Both the position numbers and the translations under genes were made by a program. From Monodelphis domestica (Eukaryota; Chordata; Mammalia; Didelphimorphia; Didelphidae), in NCBI RefSeq assembly GCF_027887165.1, contig NC_077235.1:9806884-9870883 (forward strand): a DNA stretch of 64,000 nucleotides. Reading direction: 5' to 3'. Of the stretch, positions 14,156 through 29,100 are shown piece after piece. How positions within the stretch are numbered: the first letter of the stretch is position 1; each line of letters opens with the position of its first letter. Below the pieces are notes generated by a model that ran no database searches, was not told the origin of the DNA, and was given only the letters and a program-made list of their open reading frames with translations.

Positions 14156-17100
14156 GATGAATAGATAGCTTCTTCTTATTAAAAATTAGATAGTGCTTAA
14201 AAAAAAAAGAATGTGCTAGACCTATGCTAACTATATAAAGGATTCTTCTACTAACTAAACTAGTGTGGTTTAGGTTCACACAGAAATTTTAGTGTTCAAT
14301 CCCATAGCACTCACCATGATTTTAATCCAAAGTATTTGAACACATGAACACACACACACTCTCTCTCTCTCTCTCATTGTCCAGAATACAGTCATATACC
14401 TTAAGAAAACTTTATAGTAACAAATTATACATGAATAACATTTACTGATTATCATGAGAGTCTAATCAAGAGTTAGAAAAGTTGTAAAACTCTAGGAAAA
14501 AAGTCAGTTCTCACCTGTAAGAAACACTGGGCCTTGCCAACAATGTCCAGAAAGCTCTTGAACTCTTCTTCAGTCGTGTAATTACTGACTTTGCACCATG
14601 TACATCCTAGAGCAGCAGATCCCAAATGAAAGAAAGCATCCAGTTACTGAAGGAAAGCTCCATCCCCAAAGGGAAGCCCAAGTCCCCTCTTCTCCAACTG
14701 AAAATAGGCCACATCTAAGATGCTAACCACAGGTGAGCTCAGCTGGCACCAGGTCTTTAGAGCAAATACCCTGGTGGATGGTCAGCCCAGGATCTTGCCG
14801 GGAAGCAGGGCCCATCTAGCTCCCTCTCTTCCAGGGCTTTAGATCGTTTTCTTTCTTACCTTCTTTTAACACTTGATTCATCCAGTAATAAAGCCTCAGC
14901 CAGACAGTCTCATCTCGGACACAGTTCAGATAGTGCAACAAAGAAGAGTTCTTGAGCACCGAGCACATCTGGGATGGAAACTGTGAGCAAAATCCAGTGT
15001 ACAGGGAGGGGTCCCCGGGTACAATGACAGTCAAAACTGCTGGGACAGGGCCTAATCACTTACCTGAATGTTCTGAATGTTCTCCAAGAGTTGGGAGAAC
15101 ATGTGGAGCTGCTCTACCGGAAAGGTTTTCCGTACACCAAACATCACATCCAGGCTGGTAGAGCCACCCTTCTGCTTTTTCTCGCCAGTAAAACTGCTGG
15201 TGGGCTTTGGTATAATGCAGCTAGAATTCCATTTCTAAGAAGAAAGACAACTCATAATCCCTTCAAAGAATCTGATTAGCTCCAAACTTTAAACACAAAG
15301 ACCAGAATGAAAGTGGCTTTTAGGGTGATTGTGATCAAGCACCAAATAATGATACCAGAAAGAACATTTAACTAAGCCTCATCACTTGAAGGTTGGGGTG
15401 GAGACTGGCTCGGGAAGAAGTCTCTGTATCACTTGGGGTTTAGATGCTTACCCTTTTTTGAGGCTGGCTGGCAGATATGCCAACACTTAGTTCCACAGAT
15501 GGTAATGAGGGTAACTGATTTCTTTGCTTCACAATATAGACGGCTGTCTGCCAGATGCTGTCTGTATTCTTAAAGTAGTACTGTAAATTAAGAAGCCTGT
15601 CAGGTTTGAAGCCAACAAAGCCAGAAGGCAGGGCAGCCTAGATCCTAAAACTCTGCCCAAACTGCAATTCAACAACCTATTTGTTATGAAACTTGCTAAG
15701 CTCCCATAAATCAACTGAACATCATTTTTCTTGCCCCCATTTTCTATAACATATATATTTTCCCCACTAAGTAATTAAATCTCTTCTCAACCAAATCTTA
15801 CAAATTTGTGACTCTCCATACACTTTTTTGACCATTCTTAAATCCAAAGAACACACATCTCAATGTCAGCACAGAGCATTCCTTTAACTTCTTACCTTCC
15901 TTTTCTGAGGCAAAGAAATGCTAACCAAGTCGGGACAAAAGGATTTATACAAAGATAACAAGGCCTGGAGATGAGGCTGAATTCCCTGCAATGTAAAAAG
16001 ACTTTTTAATTCTATGCCCAATAAGAGAACCTGAAAAGGATGTCAGAAATAAGATAACTCAGACATAAAATCGCCCTGGAGATGGCATAACTAAGCAGAT
16101 GCTGACATTCTTAGACAAAGAATAACCAACATGGTATTTACACAAACCCAGAGTGTGAGGCAAGGGTTCAGGGGATTCTACCCATGTCTAGTACACACCT
16201 CTTTACTACTTCCTTCCTTCCTTGTTTTTGTCTTTTTTCTGTCTATTCTCCCCAACCTATGCTTTCAGCCCACCAATGGGGAGTCATTCTACAACTAGCA
16301 CCACCACCACCACCACCACCACCACCACCAGCAGCTTGTCAGTCAATAAACTTATGAGGTGCTATGCTAACACCTGGGAGTACAAAAAGCCAGACATTCC
16401 CTGCCCTCAAGGAGCTCACAAAAGGTGAGACAACCAGTAGATATGTACAAAGAATCTATTTACAAAATAAATAGGAGATAATTAACAGAGGAAAGGCACT
16501 AGAATTAAGAGGGTTGAGAAAGGCACCCATTAGAAGATGGGGTTTGACTATCCACAAGCAGAGGATAAACTGTGAGAGTAAAAACACCAAAGAAAAGCAA
16601 CTGCTTGACTACAGGGGCTGAGGGGATATGACTGAGGAGAGACTCTAAATGAACACTCTAGAGCAAATACCAACAACACGGAAATGGGTTCGAGTCAAGA
16701 AAACATGTGATACCCAGTGGAATCATGTGCCGGCTATGGGAGAGGTGGGGGGCGGGGGGAGAGGAAAAGAAAATGATTTTTGTTTCCAATGAATAATGTT
16801 TGGAAATGACCAAATAAAATAATGTTAAAAAAATTAAAAAAAAAGAAGATGGGGTTTGAGTTTGGACTCTGAAGAAGCCAAGAAAGCCAGGAAGTGGAGA
16901 TAAGGACAGTATGTTCCAGGCATAGGGGACTGCCAGAGAGAATGCCAGAGCTGAGAGAGCATGTCTTATTTGTGGGACAGTAAGGAGGTAAGTATCACTG
17001 GATGTAAGAGTACATGGCAGAGAGAAAGAAGATTGAAGCATTGGGGATGGGGGGGGGGGGGGGAGAAAGGAAAAGGTTATGATGGACTTTCGAAACCAAG

Positions 17101-17177
17101 TAGAGAATTTTGCACTCCATCGTGTGTCGCGCACACACACACACAAGCATGCTCTTATATGTCTTTGAGAAGAAAGC

Positions 17178-17249
<72 letters not shown>

Positions 17250-20200
17250 TATAGCTGGAAAGGGACTTTAGAAAAATCACTGGGGGGGCAGCTGGGTAGC
17301 TCAGTGTGTTGAGAGCTAGGCCTAGAGATGGGAGGTCCTAGGTTCAAATCTGGCCTCAGACACTTCCCAGCTGTGTGACCCTGGGCAAGTCACTTGACCC
17401 CCATTGCCTAGCCCTTACCACTCTTCTGCCTTGGAGCCAATACACAATATTGACTCCAAGACGGAAGGTAAGGGTTTTTATAAAAAAAAAAAAGAAAAAG
17501 AAAAATCACTTTGGTGGCTAAATGGAGGACAGACTAGAATAGGGAGAGACAACAGTTCAGGAGTAAGGAGATGAAGACCTGTTCCTGGGTAGTGGTAGTG
17601 TCAGAAGAGAGAAGAGGGCATATTTGAAAAATGTCACCAAAGTGAAATCAACAAGCCAGGCAACAGCCTGAATACTGAGGGGTGTGAGTGAGAGATGATG
17701 AGGAGTTCAGAATGGCAATGGGATTGTGAATCTAAGGGACGGGGAACATGGAGATACCATCTACAGTAATAGGGAAAGGTAGGAGGGAGGCAGAAATTAA
17801 GGAGAAAGATAATGAATATGATTTTGGTTATTAAATCCTTGGGGGCTGGGGAGATCACCAAGTGAAACAATCTAGAGGGAGAAAAGGGCCAAGGTCAGAA
17901 GGATACAAAGCTCTTCCCTCAGTAACCCCATGGTGAGAAAAGTTGTACAAGGATCCTGACTTCCATGCCATAGAGAAAGACATGGAAGCTCAGGAAAGCG
18001 GCATGATTGCTCAGATGTGGAGCTCAGAAGTCTCTAAATGTGGGCTCAAAATCAGACATCCCACTTCTAAATGAAGAGTTCTTTCCACTTGATTATACTC
18101 TTTCATACTCATTTACATCCAGATTTGTGATTTAATTGGTGTAGGAACTTAGTATAGAAACCTCTGTGCCAAAGCAAAGCAGCAACTTCCATTGCCAGAG
18201 AGTCTTTGAGACACGAAGAGGGTGAGGGATGGGCATGGTTAAGTCCCTAGAAGGGTTTCCTGATGCCAAAGTTATCCCTTTGTCTCTCTACTGGATTTCA
18301 ATACTTCTCTACCATAATCCCACTGGTGACACACTCAAGGATAGAGATTTTCCCCACTCGACTTAAATGCCAAAGGAGAAACAAAAGAAGAGTAGGGGAA
18401 GAGGCACATGCCAGGAGAACAGTGGGAGAATGGCCACTGGCAAATGTCGCACTGGGGCAAAGCACCTGCCATGTAGCTTCCATTTAATGGAGACCCTGGT
18501 TGTAACTAAATCTACAACAATCCCAGATGAGAAGTTATTCTTACTTGGCAACTGTACCTTTGGCATATCTGATTATTCAGAATATTATATCCCTTCAAAC
18601 AAATTGGAAAGGTATTCAAATTACTTTTTAAAAATATAGATAAATTCAACTTAATTGAATTGAAAACTCTTAAAATATGCAGCCCAGTACAAGTGATTCC
18701 ACATCCCTGAGCTGCTTCTTCATCAACTGTAAAATGAAAATACTATTTAGACTACCTACTTCAGTAGAGAAATGGGGGCATTTCTTGGTTGGTTGGTTGT
18801 TTTTAAAGCCCTTTCCTTCTGTCTTAGAATTATTACTATATATGGGTTCCAAGGCAGCAGAGAATAGAAATATAAGTTCCTTGAGAACAAGGAATATTTT
18901 GTTTCTTGCCTTTGTCTCCCCCAGGGCTCAGTACCATGCCTGGCACATGGCAGCTGCATAATAAATACAGGATTACTCAAAAGTCTTAGTTCAATTTGAA
19001 GCTATTACATTGACTTCTGGAACAGTCTGTATTTGCTTTTGAAGTTGTCACACACAGACTTACAGCTTATGCCCTCTGACACAGTAACCTCGACAACGCA
19101 AGTACTGTCATTATCAAATAAAAATGTTTATGTGCAAATGGTATTGTCTCTTGGGCTAAAGCAATTTTGATGGAGTAAGAACTGAGTAGTACAGGGGCCA
19201 GTAATCCTTACTGCCTAAAGCTGGTGTCCAGGAACCTTCTGCTATCACACAAAGACCACCAGTTGCCCATGTTCTTACCTAATGTTTCGCTGGCCACTCT
19301 AAGTCTACTTACCACCTTGGACTGGAAGTCAAGCAATCTCCTCACACGAAAGGGTTTGACTAGAAAAAAGCAAAAGAAGCAAAAAGGTGTCAGACACGAT
19401 GGGGAAGAATAAAAACAAAATTTAAGCAAGCATTCAACCAACTTTCTATGAGATTCAGTTCATTCCACATGATTCTACAAATAGGGCCATGGGTACAGAA
19501 TTATAATGGTCCTTTCTGCCCCAGAATCTGCTCCCAGACAAAAAAAAGCAATGAGAAATTGCCATCAGAAGCTTTGCCAATGAGCACAGAATAATTCTCC
19601 AAGTCTGGGGAACTGGCCCTGCAGAATCAACAGCCAAAAAGGAACACAAACAGTAAGAATACTTACCATTTTCCCTCTTGGTCAGCAGATACAATAAGTG
19701 ACAGACGTAACAACTCTGTGAAGAAAGAGCACCAATAAAAAGCAATCCAATACTATAGGCACATGTTTTACCTGAGCTTTTAAACTTCCTGAATGAAATC
19801 ATTCCCTCAAGGAAAGGGAGAGGTTCATGAGGGGTATGAGGAGACATCAGTCCTTTATCAACAATGACCTCCCTGCACAGAAGTATCTGTGGGCAGTCAC
19901 AGAACAAGGATAAGCGATAGTTTTTGACTAACCCAAAGGCTGCATCGTAACCCATGGTACAATCCAAGTCTCAGTGAAAGTCACTGCCAGCGGAGCTCCG
20001 GGAAGCCGCAGCCCATCCCCCCGCAGGCCGACAAAACAGCCTCACGGCCAGCTATTCTGAAGGCAACTTCCGGAAAGCAACCAGACCCAGAGAGCCGGGG
20101 GAGAGTGTGGCCCCCTGGTCCGACCCTTCCACTCCAGTTCCAGTGAGGCATACTCAATTTAACCCAGGGAAAGCTCATAGAACCGACAATCTGCCCAGGA

Positions 20201-23129
20201 CTAAAGCCTCTGAACACCAGACAGAGATAAGAAAAGCTAATCCTCCCCATTCAGAGATGGCAAACTCCACAGAAGCACAAAAGCCCCCAAATACCAAGAA
20301 AAATAAGAAGAAAGGGGCGACTTTGGACACATTCTATGGAGCCAAAATACAAAATACAGAGGAGATAGAAGAAGATATAAAAGAAAATGCTCCAAAATCT
20401 TCCAAAGGAAATGAAAACTTTCCACAAACCCATGAAGAATTTGAATCAGAAATGACCAAAAAGATGGAAGCCTTCTGGGAGGAAAAGTTGGAAATAATGC
20501 AAAAGAAATTCACGCATCTACAAAACCGGTGTGATGAAATAGCACCTAGTTCACAGGACTGTTGTGAGGATCAAACAATATGTGTAAAGCACTTGGCATA
20601 GTACCTGGAATGTAGTAGGCGGCAATCAATAAACACTTACTTGCTTTCTTTTGTTTGTAGCTTTCTTGTTTTCCTTCACACACAATACCTACCTCCATGT
20701 CTTTGCACTGGGTATCCCCCATCTCTAGAAACTCATTCCCCTCATTTCTACCTTTGGGAATCCTTGTGTTCAAGGATTCAAACAAACAAAATCCTTTGTT
20801 CAAGATGTAGCTTCTTCTACGTGAAGCCTTTCCTGGTCCCCCACACCCTTCATTATAAATGGCTAATTTCTTCTTCTCCAAGGCTAACCTGTATCTGTAG
20901 GTTGTCCCTGCTGTTAGAATAAGCTCCTTGAGGGTAGGAACTCTTTTGACTTTATATCCTCAGAGCCTAGCACACAAAAGAATCTAATTAAATGCTTGAT
21001 CAATAACTGACTAGGCCATCAAGTACTTAGTATTTCTTGTTCATTACAACCCTGGAACATGCAAATTTATTCTGAGACCTGAGAGATAATTTTAAATGTC
21101 CTGAAATTTTAAAAATCTTTATTTCGTCCAAATAACAAATTTACACATAGGTTTTCCAAAATCACATGATTCATGTTCTCTCTCCCCTCTTCTCTCCTCC
21201 CTCCCAGAGTTGATAAGTAATTCCATTGGGTTACATTATCATTCTAAATGCACTGTATTTAGATATATGTTTCAATTCAGTTTTCTCCTTACTAACCATT
21301 CATTTTTAAGCAAGCCAAACAAATTTTATACGAAATATAATAGTTCTTATAAAAGCTTGCCTCTTCCCAAACAGCTTCTACCCATTATAACTTCTGACAT
21401 GACTCAAAGTATATAATTAAGCTTTCACTCAGAAATATATGTACAATGCCTCAAAGAACATTGCCAAACAATATCTCAGTACCTTATCTGTGAAGGACTT
21501 CAGTGCCTTTCCTAACAGGCTTCAAATTTAGGAACTAAATATTTGCCCAAGAGTAGAACTGTTAACTATTACAGCTAAAGTACTGAAAACTTGGACTACA
21601 ATCCAAATTAGATGCAACTGATTTTCCAGGGGGAAAAAAGCACCATTAAAAAAATAAGTGGCAATGTAGCCCATGAAGCACACGACCAACTGCCAACATG
21701 CTGAAGAGAAACCCTTAAGATTTTTGCATCAAACAGTTCACTCTAAACCACATCAGAGACAAGGCCAGACTATTCCTGCAGATGTTGTGGCAGGGCCTCT
21801 GAACTCAGAATCACCATATACGAGTAAGGAAGTTGGAGTAAGAATCAAACACTAGCCGAGCCTCAATCTAGAAATCGAGGCTGGATATATGAGTAAAAAG
21901 GAGAAATCACCATAAAGAAAAAACTTGGACTAAGAGGAGCCTAATGAATATATCCACAAGAAGATAAAAACTCCACAAAAATTCCAAGTTAGAACCTCAA
22001 TGAAAAGAATATCCTCACCAAAAAGACTATAAAAGTACCTGCAAGAAATGGAAGAAGAGATACAAAATCAAACAGCTAGAGAGGAAAAAATGTCAAGGAG
22101 AATCAATACCTTAGAAAAGAATTTCCTCAAAAGGAAAACGGGCCAAAAGAAAACAAATATATAAGGCAACAAAAAATATTAAAATTAAAAGACTGAACAA
22201 ATAGAAGAAAATGTAGGGTTAATATTATTGAAAACCACTGACCTGGAAAATAACTCAAAAAGAGATAATCTAAGAATCATTAGACTACCTGAAAATCATG
22301 ACCAACACATACACGGTGAAGATTAAATTTAATTCTCCCCTGATTATAACAATGAAAATATTAACTCTCTCCTGATTATGAAGATTAAATTGTAACACTT
22401 GTCTATTTTTAGATTTTAATCCCCATAAGTGTAAACACACTACTTAAAAGTTAATTATGGAGACCTGCCTATTTTTAGATTCAATCACCAAAAGTGCAAA
22501 TATCCCACTTAATCACGAAGTGGGAGGTCTGTGACCCAAGTGTACGATGGTGGGTAACGAATCAGAATCGACTAACTGCCTTCTGGGCAGTTCTAGAGCA
22601 GAGTGTCAGCTGTGATTGGTAGACGTGGAATTAGGGGAAGTGACGCAAGAGAAAATGCCTTTCAAAGGGAGAGTGCTAAACAGAGTTGGGGATTCTTGAA
22701 GTGGAGTTCAACTTGGACTTCCACTTCTGCTGGAGTCAATTCTTCATGCTTTCGAGTTATGGCTGGTGAAGAGGGACAGAAGGATCTCCTGACTGGACTG
22801 ACTCGTGACCAGTGGAAAAGCTGACTCTTCCTAGATATTTTTCTGAAGAGACTAGCCTCAGGAGAGACTTCCCCAGGTCCTTGGCTTTGCTGAGGCCAGC
22901 TAAGGACCAACTCTCCAGTCCTGGTTTTGAGCCAGGGGCCAGGAGTAAATTACTTAGTGTTCAGGCTAGATATCTGACCTTATCCTCTCTCTGATTTCTT
23001 GCTTCACTCTTTCTACATTTTGTAAATAAATTGTAAATAAAATTTCTTTGGAATTAATTAGATTCCTGGCGACTAAACTCTTAAATAATCAAGTCCAACC
23101 CTTTAAAAAATAACCTCCTTGCCCCCTTA

Positions 23130-23183
<54 letters not shown>

Positions 23184-26100
23184 CACTTTTAAGGAAATTA
23201 GAAATGAATTGGCCTGGATCTCTTAATACCAAAGGAAGAATAAATTGAAAGAAAATTCAAAACAAGAACTCCCAGGAATACAAAATCCAGGGCTTTCAGG
23301 TCAAAGAATAAATGCTAAAAGAATCCAAAAAGGAAGAATTTAAGTACCAACGAGTAGCAGTCAGGATCCCACAAAACTGCCACTATTAAAAAAAAAATGA
23401 AATTTTGGAAAATGATGTCCCCAAAGGCAAAAGACAAAAGGCCTATAACCAAGAATAATGGCCAAACAGAAGAATGGACAGAACAAAATTGAACAATCTG
23501 GCCAAATAGAATGTAAGTGTTGTAGTTTTTAGAACATAAAAAATATTATAGGAAAAATCAATCTTTAAGAAATCTAAGAATTTCTGATGAAAAGGCCAGA
23601 CAAAGCAGACACTTTGAAATAGAAAAGAATACAATTTATAAGAGAGAAGAAGATTTATTAAGCACTTACTTTTGTGCCAGGCTTGGTGCTAAGTGCTGAG
23701 AATACAAATACAAGCAAAAACAAACAAACAAAAAACTCCAAACCAGACAAAAAACAGTCCCTACCTTCAAAAGCTTATATTCTAGAAACTAGGGGAAGGG
23801 AATGAAAGATAGCTGAAAAAGAGAAAGGCAGGAAAAAAATAAATTTTAGTTAATTGAAAAAGAAAAAGACATATGAACAATAAAAGTATCACATACATAG
23901 GGGTAAGGTGTGAGAAAAGCAGGAAATGCAGGAGAGGGGGAAAGGCAAGTAGTGAGCTGAAGGTGATCCAGCTTCCTCAAAAGGAGATTCCTGACAGGAA
24001 TTCACCTAAACTAGGGAAGGGTCAGCCATAGGACAGAGGCATTTCCAAGGGGAAAAGGTGGGAAATCCCTCAACACTAAAGAAACAAACAATGATTTTGG
24101 AAGCTGTAAGCACATCTTATCAATGCAATAACCAACCATGATTCTAGAGGCCTGGTGATGACAGAGAGGTGATGGACAGAGTACAGACTAAGCCATATCA
24201 AGCTCTTGGTTAGTCCTATGGACCTTCATTGATAGCAAAGGAATCTTAAGTTCTTAAGACCTCTTCCAGTGAAGCAAGTCTGTGGCAGGTCATAACAAAT
24301 GAGAAAGATTTGAAGGAGAGTCCCAGTAAAGGACTAGAAATCAGGTTATTAAATCAGGCCCAGCCTAGCTAAGCAAAGAGAAGGTGATCACCAGATTGGC
24401 CAGTGATAAAGAATTCTCAAAGACTGTCTAATTTCAGGGGTAACTCGGTGGCTCAGTGGATTGAGAGCCAGATCTAGAGATGGGAGGTCCTAGGTTCAAA
24501 TCTGGCCTCAGACACTTCCTAGCTGTGTGACCCTGTCAAGTCACTTCAACCCCATTGCCTAGCCCTTACCACTCTTCTACCTTGGAACCATTACATAGTA
24601 TTGATTCCAATTGGAAGATAAAGGTTTTTAAAAATATATCTAATTTCTAGAAGGGTTGTGATTTTCATGTGTGGAGGGCCAAGCCACACAAGACTGGACC
24701 AGCACTGTCCCAGTCAGCCCATGCTCAACTTTGTATATAAGACTCCTCGATCTGAAACACAGCAGGATACAATGTTAGACAATGCCTGCTGGTAGAGCAG
24801 GCTATGAGTAAGCAGGGCATGCTCTTTGTGCAAATGGAGACATATGAGAAATTATAGAAGATGATTTTCTGAGAATTGGTATGTGAGAGCTTGTTTTAAA
24901 AAAACCTTTCTAATAACTGTCCTAGTAAATGATGAGGAAAAGCATTAGAGGTAATTTTCTATCTTGTGTTCATGAATACCTCTTTAGTGGGTACAATTTG
25001 GTCCTATTCATTTGAAACTCATTTTAACTAGCTACAGACAAAGCCTATGACCAACCAAAAAGCAGAAAAAGATGGGATGATTGGAATGGCAGGCGGCAAA
25101 GTAAGTAACCACATTCAATTATGGAAAAGACCAGTTCAAGATTCCATATCTTGGGGGGGCTGCAGGGGTGGTCAGTCTCTTCTAAGGACCTCTCATGCTA
25201 GAAGTCTCCCCAAGCACCCCAAATCTTCTACCAGAGCTCCTGGCTCCATATCCTAAAACACCAGCATCTCTTTTGTCACTCTTTTTACGGAAATGTAGAT
25301 CCTGAGGGACAGGGGGAGTGCTTAGCAACTGATAGAAATGTGTCCTTTAAATAAGTTTGCTGTCTTACACCCTGGAGCATGGCCATAGGTAAGAGATTCT
25401 TCCCATGACAATCTCATTCATACGTGACACTAGAAAGGCAGCTCCAACTACTACCAGCTTTGGGATACAGAGAAAGAAAGAAGCCTGCTTATGAGTTCTA
25501 AAGACAATATAAGCCAATTGCCTAAGCACAGTTTAAATTTAAAGAAAGAGGGGAGATAGACTAGGTGTCTCTTTATTAAATTCACACACTTACGGCTAGA
25601 TTAAAGGCTCTTCACTTTTCTACAGCAACACTCCCCAACCAAAATGGAAGACAAAAACCAAAAAAACCCTGGCAAAATACACGTGAAAAAATAATCATCT
25701 TACCCAAAGCTTCTTGACAATCTTGGCTTTTCAGGAACCCGGAAAAAAAATAAATAAAAATTCTACTCTACCTGGAAGCCACTCTTATGTGACCAGGAAA
25801 AACTGAGATAAAAGAAAAGGCAAGAGAGGATCAGTTTCCCAATTTGTGGATCACCAAGTTATTATCATAATTCTCTGGATATTGTATATTAATTTATAAT
25901 TATTAGTAAAGGTTAGAGAGAAAGAGAAAAATCACACGATCACGTAGCCACACCTAATTAATTTGAGTTTGCCATATTGTCTCCATCCATTAGTCAAAAG
26001 CTGCTGCACCAGCAAGAGTCTCCAGCCCCAGCTCCCCAAGAGTCAAAAATCCAAAAATAGAGCTCACTTCCCCATCCCCAGCTCCCTTTCTTCTAAAGCC

Positions 26101-29100
26101 ATTTAGGCCACCCCCATCTGGGTTTCTCTGGTCGGACAGACTTAACTTCAGTCTGGGTTGAAGCCCCATCTTTCAGATACCACAAATTGCTTGAGATTAA
26201 AACCAGCCCCTTCCAAGTGGCCAGGATGCCAAGAGGTGCCCAGTCAAAGGGTGGGGCTGACAATGATCAAAATGGATTTTCAAACAGATTAAGGAATACG
26301 ATTTCCATTAAATTCACATACAAGACAACACAGCAACCAGTTCCAAAAAGATCTTGACAGAGTATTGATATCGAATTGAACTGATGCCAATGTAGTAACC
26401 TATACTAGGGTTAAAAATCAACAATATTCAAGAATGGAGCAGGGGAAACATGAGTAAGCATGCCATTTGGCTTGACTTTGAATGGGTAGCAAACTCAATG
26501 TGTGCCAACAGGTTGATGGGATGACTAATGCATTCAAGAGGTCCAAGTGGCAGTTCTGTTGTCCTCTGTACTGATCAAAACACATCCAAGGTCCTGAGCT
26601 CAGGTCCAGGCTCCAAAGTTTAGGGAGGTCAGTGACAAGCCAGAGAGCACTAACAGAAAGGCAACCAGGATGCTGAAGGGCCTAGAGCTCAGGCCACCAG
26701 AGGACTGTTGGAAAGAAATGGAGCTATTTCCCCTAGAGAAGGGAAGACTTAGGGAGAGACAGGGGAGTTATCTTCAAGAGAAGGACGGTATGTGTTTTAT
26801 TTGGCCCTAGAAGACAAACTAGGAACAAAGGATGGCTAGAAGAAAAAAAAGAGGCCAAACCTGTCTCATTTCTGTTTACATACAATAACTCGGTCCCCCT
26901 CAGACATGAATCCTCTTAATGCAAACACTAGAATTAAAGCATGCAAGGGTCAGTATCTAAATAAAAAACCACTGACTTTGAGCCCCTTCAAATGTCCTTC
27001 CTTTTTGGAAAAGCAATTTTTCACATGATCTCACACTGTAGTGAGAATAATTTGCTAAAAATAGCAAGTAAAATGGTATCTAGGAACCTTCAAACAACAA
27101 GCAGCACATATGATATAAATCAAATGTGATCACCTCCCATGATCCTAATTCTGAAGCTCTCAGGAATCCTGGATAAGCAATGGATGGGTTGTATTAGAAC
27201 AGCTCTTAAACTACAGTGATAAAACAGGCATGGATGGACTTACTCTAGATGATGCCCCAACAGAGTCTGCCTTGTGTGGGGCTAGAGAAAACAATAGTCA
27301 GACTAGGCCACATGAAAACTCAATATTAGAACTATGGGCCCCAATAGAAGGAAGGAAAGAAGCATTTATATAGCACCTACTATGTGCCAGGTACTATTAA
27401 ATGTGGAGAATTAGCTAGAATCAGTAGTTCTCAAACTTTTTGGTCTTAGGATTTCCTTACACACTCAAAAAATATTGAAGATTCCCTCAAAGAGCTTTTG
27501 TTTATGTGAGTTTACCTGCATTTATTGTATTTGAAATGAAAACATCTTAATATTATTATGAAAATAGTTTTGACCTCAAAGACCTCCTGAAAGGGTCATA
27601 GGTATCCCCTAGGAGGTCTAGACCACACTTTTTGAGAACTGTTGGGCTAGATTATCAACACATTCAGCATTAGAAGAGCAAAGCAACAGATCTATAGAGA
27701 GTTGGAGGAGAGAGCTTACAATAAATAGGTCACTGGGGAAGTGCAGGGACTGGGCCCATAGTAAAGTAAACCTGGGCTTTATGAGTAACTACAATCATTT
27801 TTTACTCTATTATGTACACTTGCTACAGGGCAGTGATGGCAAAACTTTTAGAGATGGAGTGCTGGGCCCACTGCCCCCCCCCAACTGAGTGCCACCCCCC
27901 CCCAAACAGGATGGGTATGCCCAGCCCCACCCCCTTACCCCACACAGGGGAGGGAGAAAGTGCTCCCATTGGGCTGCTGGGCAGAGGGGTGGGTGATGTG
28001 AAAAAATGTCATCAGGTGTGAAGAGGGAGAGGGTGGCATGCAGCCACCATGTGTGCACAGAGAGCGTTCCGCATGCCATCTTTGGCAACCGAGCCATAGG
28101 TTTACCATCACGGCTATAGGCATCATTTCCCCCATTTTCAAGATGAACATGTGTTATGTTTTGGCATGTTTATACATGTGACCTACATGTTCAGTTATTA
28201 TGTGCAAACCAGCACAATTCTTCAAGCATTATTTAGGCACTGTCTATGTGCTCAAAACTGTGTTAGGAGCTGAGGCTACAAAGATAAAAAAGAAAACAAC
28301 TACACTTGCCAGGATCTTCCACAGACTAGTGCTATCATATGTGTTTGGAGACATTCTGTGTTATATATTGTATTAAACTATTACTTGGTCTATTTTTATA
28401 TTTTTATATATACTTATGCTTAATAATAATAACTGTGAACATTTAAATAACATTTTACATATGCTAACTCATCTAATGACCCTGAGGGGTAGGGGCTATT
28501 ACAATAATATTTTACAGATGAGGAAACTGAGGCACAAAGAGATTAAGAGATTTACCAAGAATCACACAGCCAGTAAGCATGTGAGGCTGGCTTGGAACTC
28601 AGGTCTACCTGCCCAACATGCTTGCTGAATGTAATTCTAATGCAAATAACATGTGCTAGAGCAGTGTTGGCAAAGATGTGGCATACATGCAGAGCCCACA
28701 CTCAGGGAGCTGTTCCATTCCCCCTCTTTCCAGCACCCAAGGATATATTTTGCATACCCTTCCCCTCTATTCAGCCACCCAGAGCAAGCACTTTCTCCCT
28801 CAATTCTCTCTGGTAATCTAGGGGTTCATAGACAGCTTGAATTTGCCCTCTGGACACTCAAACTCGGAAAAGGTTCACCAACAAGGTGCTAGGCTATGGG
28901 AATTGTGGAAAGATGGTGGTATGTAAGAACCTAGAGGAGCCCAGACTCCTAGCAGACATGCCAGTTAAAATGCTAAAAATTCACTAAAAGGAATGACAAT
29001 CAAGAAGCCACTTGTTTGCCTTAGTTTCCTCATTTGTAAAATGGGGATAATAATAGCAACTTCCTCCTACAGCTGTTGTGATGATCAAGTGATATAATAT

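Larger units (their letters stand above)
16340..17900 (-). mobile_element. L2-type LINE, inverted, broken by insertions
   Basis: Blocks such as 'attccctgccctcaaggagc' and 'ggtggctaaatggaggacag' are the antisense of L2 ORF2/3' sequence. It is interrupted by an L1 tail (16548-16843), a (GA)n tract and a SINE (17282-17499). Confidence 0.6.

Noticed and set aside
16658-17347. 229-codon minus-strand open frame rich in Ser-Leu, and the plus-strand Arg-Glu frame
   Set aside because: Both run through the (AG)32 tract and flanking repeats. Low complexity keeps the frames open.
17282-17360. tRNA-like heads of the SINEs considered as tRNA genes
   Set aside because: They are SINE promoters: each continues into the SINE body with poly(A) and duplications, and none folds by eye into a complete tRNA with CCA-side pairing.
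18973-19160. Stretch with aaaagtcttagttcaatttg resembling the mariner-like element at 49.7 kb
   Set aside because: Only one end is recognisable and no inverted partner was found, so it was not listed as an element.
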